Below are positions 61,858 through 64,000 of a stretch of 64,000 nt of DNA, in pieces (the first letter of the stretch is position 1; the number at the start of each line of letters is the position of its first letter). The DNA is from Bradyrhizobium sp. RP6. Its GTDB lineage: Bacteria; Pseudomonadota; Alphaproteobacteria; Rhizobiales; Xanthobacteraceae. The translations under genes and the position numbers were made by a program. The notes beneath the pieces were generated by a model. That model did not search any database. It was not told the DNA's origin and saw nothing but the letters and a program-made list of their open reading frames with translations. The stretch is taken from positions 186,001-250,000 of the forward strand of contig NZ_RQIT01000003.1 in assembly GCF_003837805.1 (NCBI RefSeq). Reading direction: 5' to 3'.

Positions 61858-62319
61858 ATGACCACGCCGACATTAGAAACCAAATACGTCTTCACCATCA
61901 CCGCGCGGATCGGCGACGTCGTCACCGCCGGCGAGACCGGGATCGGCGTCCGCCGCATCATTCCGATCATCGGCGGCGAGGTGACGGGCGCGGTCAAAGG
62001 CCGTGTGTTGCCGTTCGGCGCTGACTTCCAGACCATCCGTCCCAACGAGCTGATCGATCTCGAGGCGAAATACGCCTTCGAGACCGGCGACGGCGCGATC
62101 GTCTATGTCGAGAACAAGGGCATGCGCTTCGGCCCGGTCGAGCTCCTGCAACAGCTCAAGCGCGGCGAGCCGGTCGATCCCAAGCTGATCTACTTCCGCA
62201 CCGTGCCGCGGTTCGAGACCGGGCACGACAAGTATCGCTGGCTGATGGAGCACATCTTCGTCGGCTCGGCCGCGCGCCATGCGGACCGCGTCGTGATCGA
62301 CGTGCACCAGGTCATGTGA
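61858..62319 (+). CDS. DUF3237 domain protein
   Basis: This 153-residue protein of unknown function fits the DUF3237 beta-barrel family. TLETKYVFTITARIGDVVTA at the N-terminus and RRIIPIIGGEVTGAVKGRVL near residue 33 are the family core; a DLEAKYAFETGDGAIVYVEN block follows, and the C-terminal YRWLMEHIFVGSAAR is conserved too. It lies 12 bp after the TRAP large permease, so it is probably the last gene of that operon. Its job in uptake or early catabolism of the TRAP substrate is an open question. Confidence 0.85.
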   Translation: MTTPTLETKYVFTITARIGDVVTAGETGIGVRRIIPIIGGEVTGAVKGRVLPFGADFQTIRPNELIDLEAKYAFETGDGAIVYVENKGMRFGPVELLQQLKRGEPVDPKLIYFRTVPRFETGHDKYRWLMEHIFVGSAARHADRVVIDVHQVM

Positions 62320-62333
62320 GGAAGCTGCCACCT

Positions 62334-62413
62334 CGTCATTGCGAGCGCAGCGAAGCAATCCAGAGTCCCTCCAGGGAAAGATTCTGGATTGCTTCGCTGC
62401 GCTCGCAATGACG
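62334..62413. repeat. Intergenic repeat, family B (short palindromic copy)
   Basis: CGTCATTGCGAGCGCAGCGA and AGCAATCCAGA face TCTGGATTGCTTCG and CGCTCGCAATGACG, an 80-bp near-perfect hairpin almost identical to 31215-31300. It may also end the TRAP transcript. Confidence 0.88.
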
Positions 62414-62542
62414 GAGAATGTGGCAACAGTTGCGCATTCCAACCTCCTCCCGGGCCGCCGCCTCGCCGGGCGGACGCCGGGCAGCTCAATGCCGGCCGAG
62501 GGCGACTATCCGGCGCCGCCCTCCTTGACTCGCCCGGAATTC

Positions 62543-62557
62543 GTTATACAACATAAC
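62543..62557. promoter_or_regulatory. Inverted repeat upstream of crotonase gene, candidate operator
   Basis: GTTAT-ACAAC-ATAAC is a perfect 5-5-5 inverted repeat ending 19 bases before the start codon, just downstream of a TTGACT -35-like element (62525-62530). A repressor bound here would block the promoter. It shares the GTTATA core with the sites at 51061 and 58610. Confidence 0.6.
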
Positions 62558-62576
62558 TATTCTGACAAGGACGCAA

Positions 62577-63386
62577 ATGACACAGGGAAACGCCGAGACC
62601 GCTAGCGCGGGCGCCTCCGGGCTTTTGAAGATCGAGCGGGCGGACCGGGTTCTGACCGTGGGTCTGAACCGGCCGGCCAAGCGCAATGCGCTCAATGACG
62701 GCATTATCCTGGAAATCGGCGAGTGTTTTGCGTCCCTGCCCGAGGACATCGGCGCGGTGGTGATCCACGGCATCGGCGATCATTTCTCCTCAGGCCTCGA
62801 CCTCTCCGAGCTGACCGAGCACGACGCGACCGGCGGCCTGCTCCATTCCCAGATGTGGCACCGGGTGTTCGACCGCATCCAGTACAGCCGCGTGCCCGTG
62901 ATCGCGGCGCTGCGGGGGGCGGTGATTGGCGGCGGGCTGGAGCTGGCCTGCGCGGCGCATATCCGCGTCGCCGAGCCCTCGACCTATTTCGCGCTGCCGG
63001 AGGGGCAGCGCGGCATCTTCGTCGGCGGCGGCGGCTCGGTGCGGCTGCCGCGGCTGATCGGTGTCGCCAGAATGATGGACATGATGCTGACCGGACGCGT
63101 CTATAGCGCGACCGAGGGCGCATCCTACGGCTTCGCGCAATATCTGACGGAGGCCGGCAACGGCCTCGGCAAGGCGCTGGAGCTCGCGACCAAGATCGCC
63201 TCCAACGCGCCGCTGACCAATTTTGCCGTGTTGCAGGCGCTGCCGATGATCGCGGAGGCCAATCCGCAGACGGGCCTCTTGATGGAATCGCTGATGGCGA
63301 CCGTCGCGCAGAGCGACAAGGAGGCCAAGCGCCGGATCCGCGAGTTCCTCGAACACAAGACCGCGAAGGTGAAGCCCAAGTCATGA
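62577..63386 (+). CDS. Crotonase / enoyl-CoA hydratase family protein
   Basis: This crotonase-fold enzyme has 269 residues. The oxyanion-hole segments are GIGDHFSSGLDLSELTEHDA near residue 65 and AALRGAVIGGGLELACAAHI near residue 110; ALPEGQRGIFVGGGGSVRLP near residue 140 holds the catalytic Glu position. The C-terminal helices are normal. The gene is 10 bp upstream of a feruloyl-CoA synthase-like ligase, so a hydroxycinnamoyl-CoA hydratase/lyase role is likely, making an aromatic aldehyde and acetyl-CoA. A plain enoyl-CoA hydratase is the alternative. Confidence 0.87.
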   Translation: MTQGNAETASAGASGLLKIERADRVLTVGLNRPAKRNALNDGIILEIGECFASLPEDIGAVVIHGIGDHFSSGLDLSELTEHDATGGLLHSQMWHRVFDRIQYSRVPVIAALRGAVIGGGLELACAAHIRVAEPSTYFALPEGQRGIFVGGGGSVRLPRLIGVARMMDMMLTGRVYSATEGASYGFAQYLTEAGNGLGKALELATKIASNAPLTNFAVLQALPMIAEANPQTGLLMESLMATVAQSDKEAKRRIREFLEHKTAKVKPKS

Positions 63387-63396
63387 GCGTAAAGTC

Positions 63397-64000
63397 ATGA
63401 GCGCGCAGCCGTCCTCTTCCGGCACGGAGCGCGGCGCGAACACTTTCCCGCTGCGGCCGATCTCGTTCGGCGATCCCGCCGTCAACATCGAGCGCCGCGA
63501 TGACGGCGCGATTTACCTCAGGCCGAAGCAGCCGCTCGGCGACTATCCCGTCCGCATCACCGACCGCCTGCATCATTGGGCGACGACGACGCCGGAGCGC
63601 GTCTTCATGGCCGAGCGCGAAGGCGGGCGCGGCTGGCGCAAGATCACCTATGCTGAGCTGCTCATTGCGAGCCGGCACATTGCATCAGGCCTGATTGCGC
63701 GCGGCCTGTCCGCAGAGCGCCCGGTCGTGATCCTCTCCGGCAACTCGATCGACCACGCCTTGCTCGCCTTCGGCGCGTTCTATGCCGGCATTCCGTTCTG
63801 CCCGGTGTCGCCGGCCTATTCGCTGGTGTCGAAGGATTACGGCAAGCTATCTTACCTGATGAAGCTGCTGACGCCCGGCCTCGTCTTCGCCGAGGACGGC
63901 GACAAGTTCGCCGACGCACTCACCGCCAATGTCTCGCTCGGCACCGAGATCGCCGCGTCCTATGGCCATGTGCCGGGCCGCGACGTCACCCTGCTCGCCG
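63397..64000 (+). CDS. Feruloyl-CoA synthase-like ligase (3' partial)
   Basis: This is the N-terminal 201 residues of an AMP-forming CoA ligase cut off by the window end. NTFPLRPISFGDPAVNIERR, then RPKQPLGDYPVRITDRLHHW, then VVILSGNSIDHALLAFGAFY and PFCPVSPAYSLVSKDYGKLS are the pattern of feruloyl-CoA synthases; the P-loop lies beyond the window. The ATG at 63397 follows the crotonase stop by 10 bp, at a short direct repeat (AAGTCATGAGCG twice). With the crotonase it would open the CoA-dependent route from ferulate or p-coumarate to vanillate or 4-hydroxybenzoate, the latter being the PobA substrate. Confidence 0.82.
   Translation, partial: MSAQPSSSGTERGANTFPLRPISFGDPAVNIERRDDGAIYLRPKQPLGDYPVRITDRLHHWATTTPERVFMAEREGGRGWRKITYAELLIASRHIASGLIARGLSAERPVVILSGNSIDHALLAFGAFYAGIPFCPVSPAYSLVSKDYGKLSYLMKLLTPGLVFAEDGDKFADALTANVSLGTEIAASYGHVPGRDVTLLA

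Overview
The window looks like chromosomal DNA of a Bradyrhizobium-type alphaproteobacterium (Nitrobacteraceae; Rhodopseudomonas is the close alternative). The reasons are the high GC content, a 184-residue membrane-anchored CycM cytochrome c, a BA14K-family protein, a complete pimFABCD-type dicarboxylate operon, several Liv-type ABC transporters, and many short intergenic palindromic repeats. This assignment is from recognition only; no database search was run. No rRNA, tRNA, CRISPR array, integrase or transposase was seen.

Layout. 1-5 kb: end of a Tad pilus locus (tadC, tadD-like lipoprotein), an M17 aminopeptidase overlapping an NlpC/P60 hydrolase, and a BA14K protein. 5-13 kb: a leftward Yej-type peptide ABC transporter with two tandem binding proteins. 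13-22 kb: housekeeping genes cycM, kdsB, pheA, a luciferase-like oxidoreductase, and metF-metH behind a hairpin-rich leader. 22-24 kb: GST, an ArsR regulator and a divergent threonine/serine dehydratase. 24.2-27.2 kb: three neighbouring genes (DUF6636 protein, DHA2-type MFS exporter, LysR regulator), each broken by single-base frameshifts. 27-30 kb: GNAT acetyltransferase, glpK, a DUF559 protein. 30-39 kb: a leftward beta-oxidation operon, pimF-A-B-C-D plus an SDR, opposite an IclR regulator with a perfect 19-bp palindrome between them. 40-49 kb: a complete Liv transporter (livGFHM) followed by four tandem paralogous binding proteins, three of them ending at clear intrinsic terminators. 49-55 kb: glycerate kinase, a MarR regulator and a second Liv transporter that has a permease-ATPase fusion and no binding protein of its own. 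55-64 kb: PNPOx-like protein, LysR regulator, PaaI thioesterase, pobA, a TRAP transporter, a DUF3237 protein, a crotonase and the start of a feruloyl-CoA synthase-like ligase.

How it fits together. The right half reads as a catabolic region for aromatic and dicarboxylic acids. Uptake is by TRAP and Liv systems, CoA activation and side-chain shortening by the ligase and crotonase, ring hydroxylation by PobA, and dicarboxyl-CoA beta-oxidation by Pim enzymes. AT-rich inverted repeats sharing a GTTAT core lie upstream of the MarR gene and its divergent transporter, between pobA and the TRAP genes, and upstream of the crotonase, so one MarR-type regulator may link them. About a dozen intergenic repeats from at least five families fill spacers, including spacers inside the pim operon.
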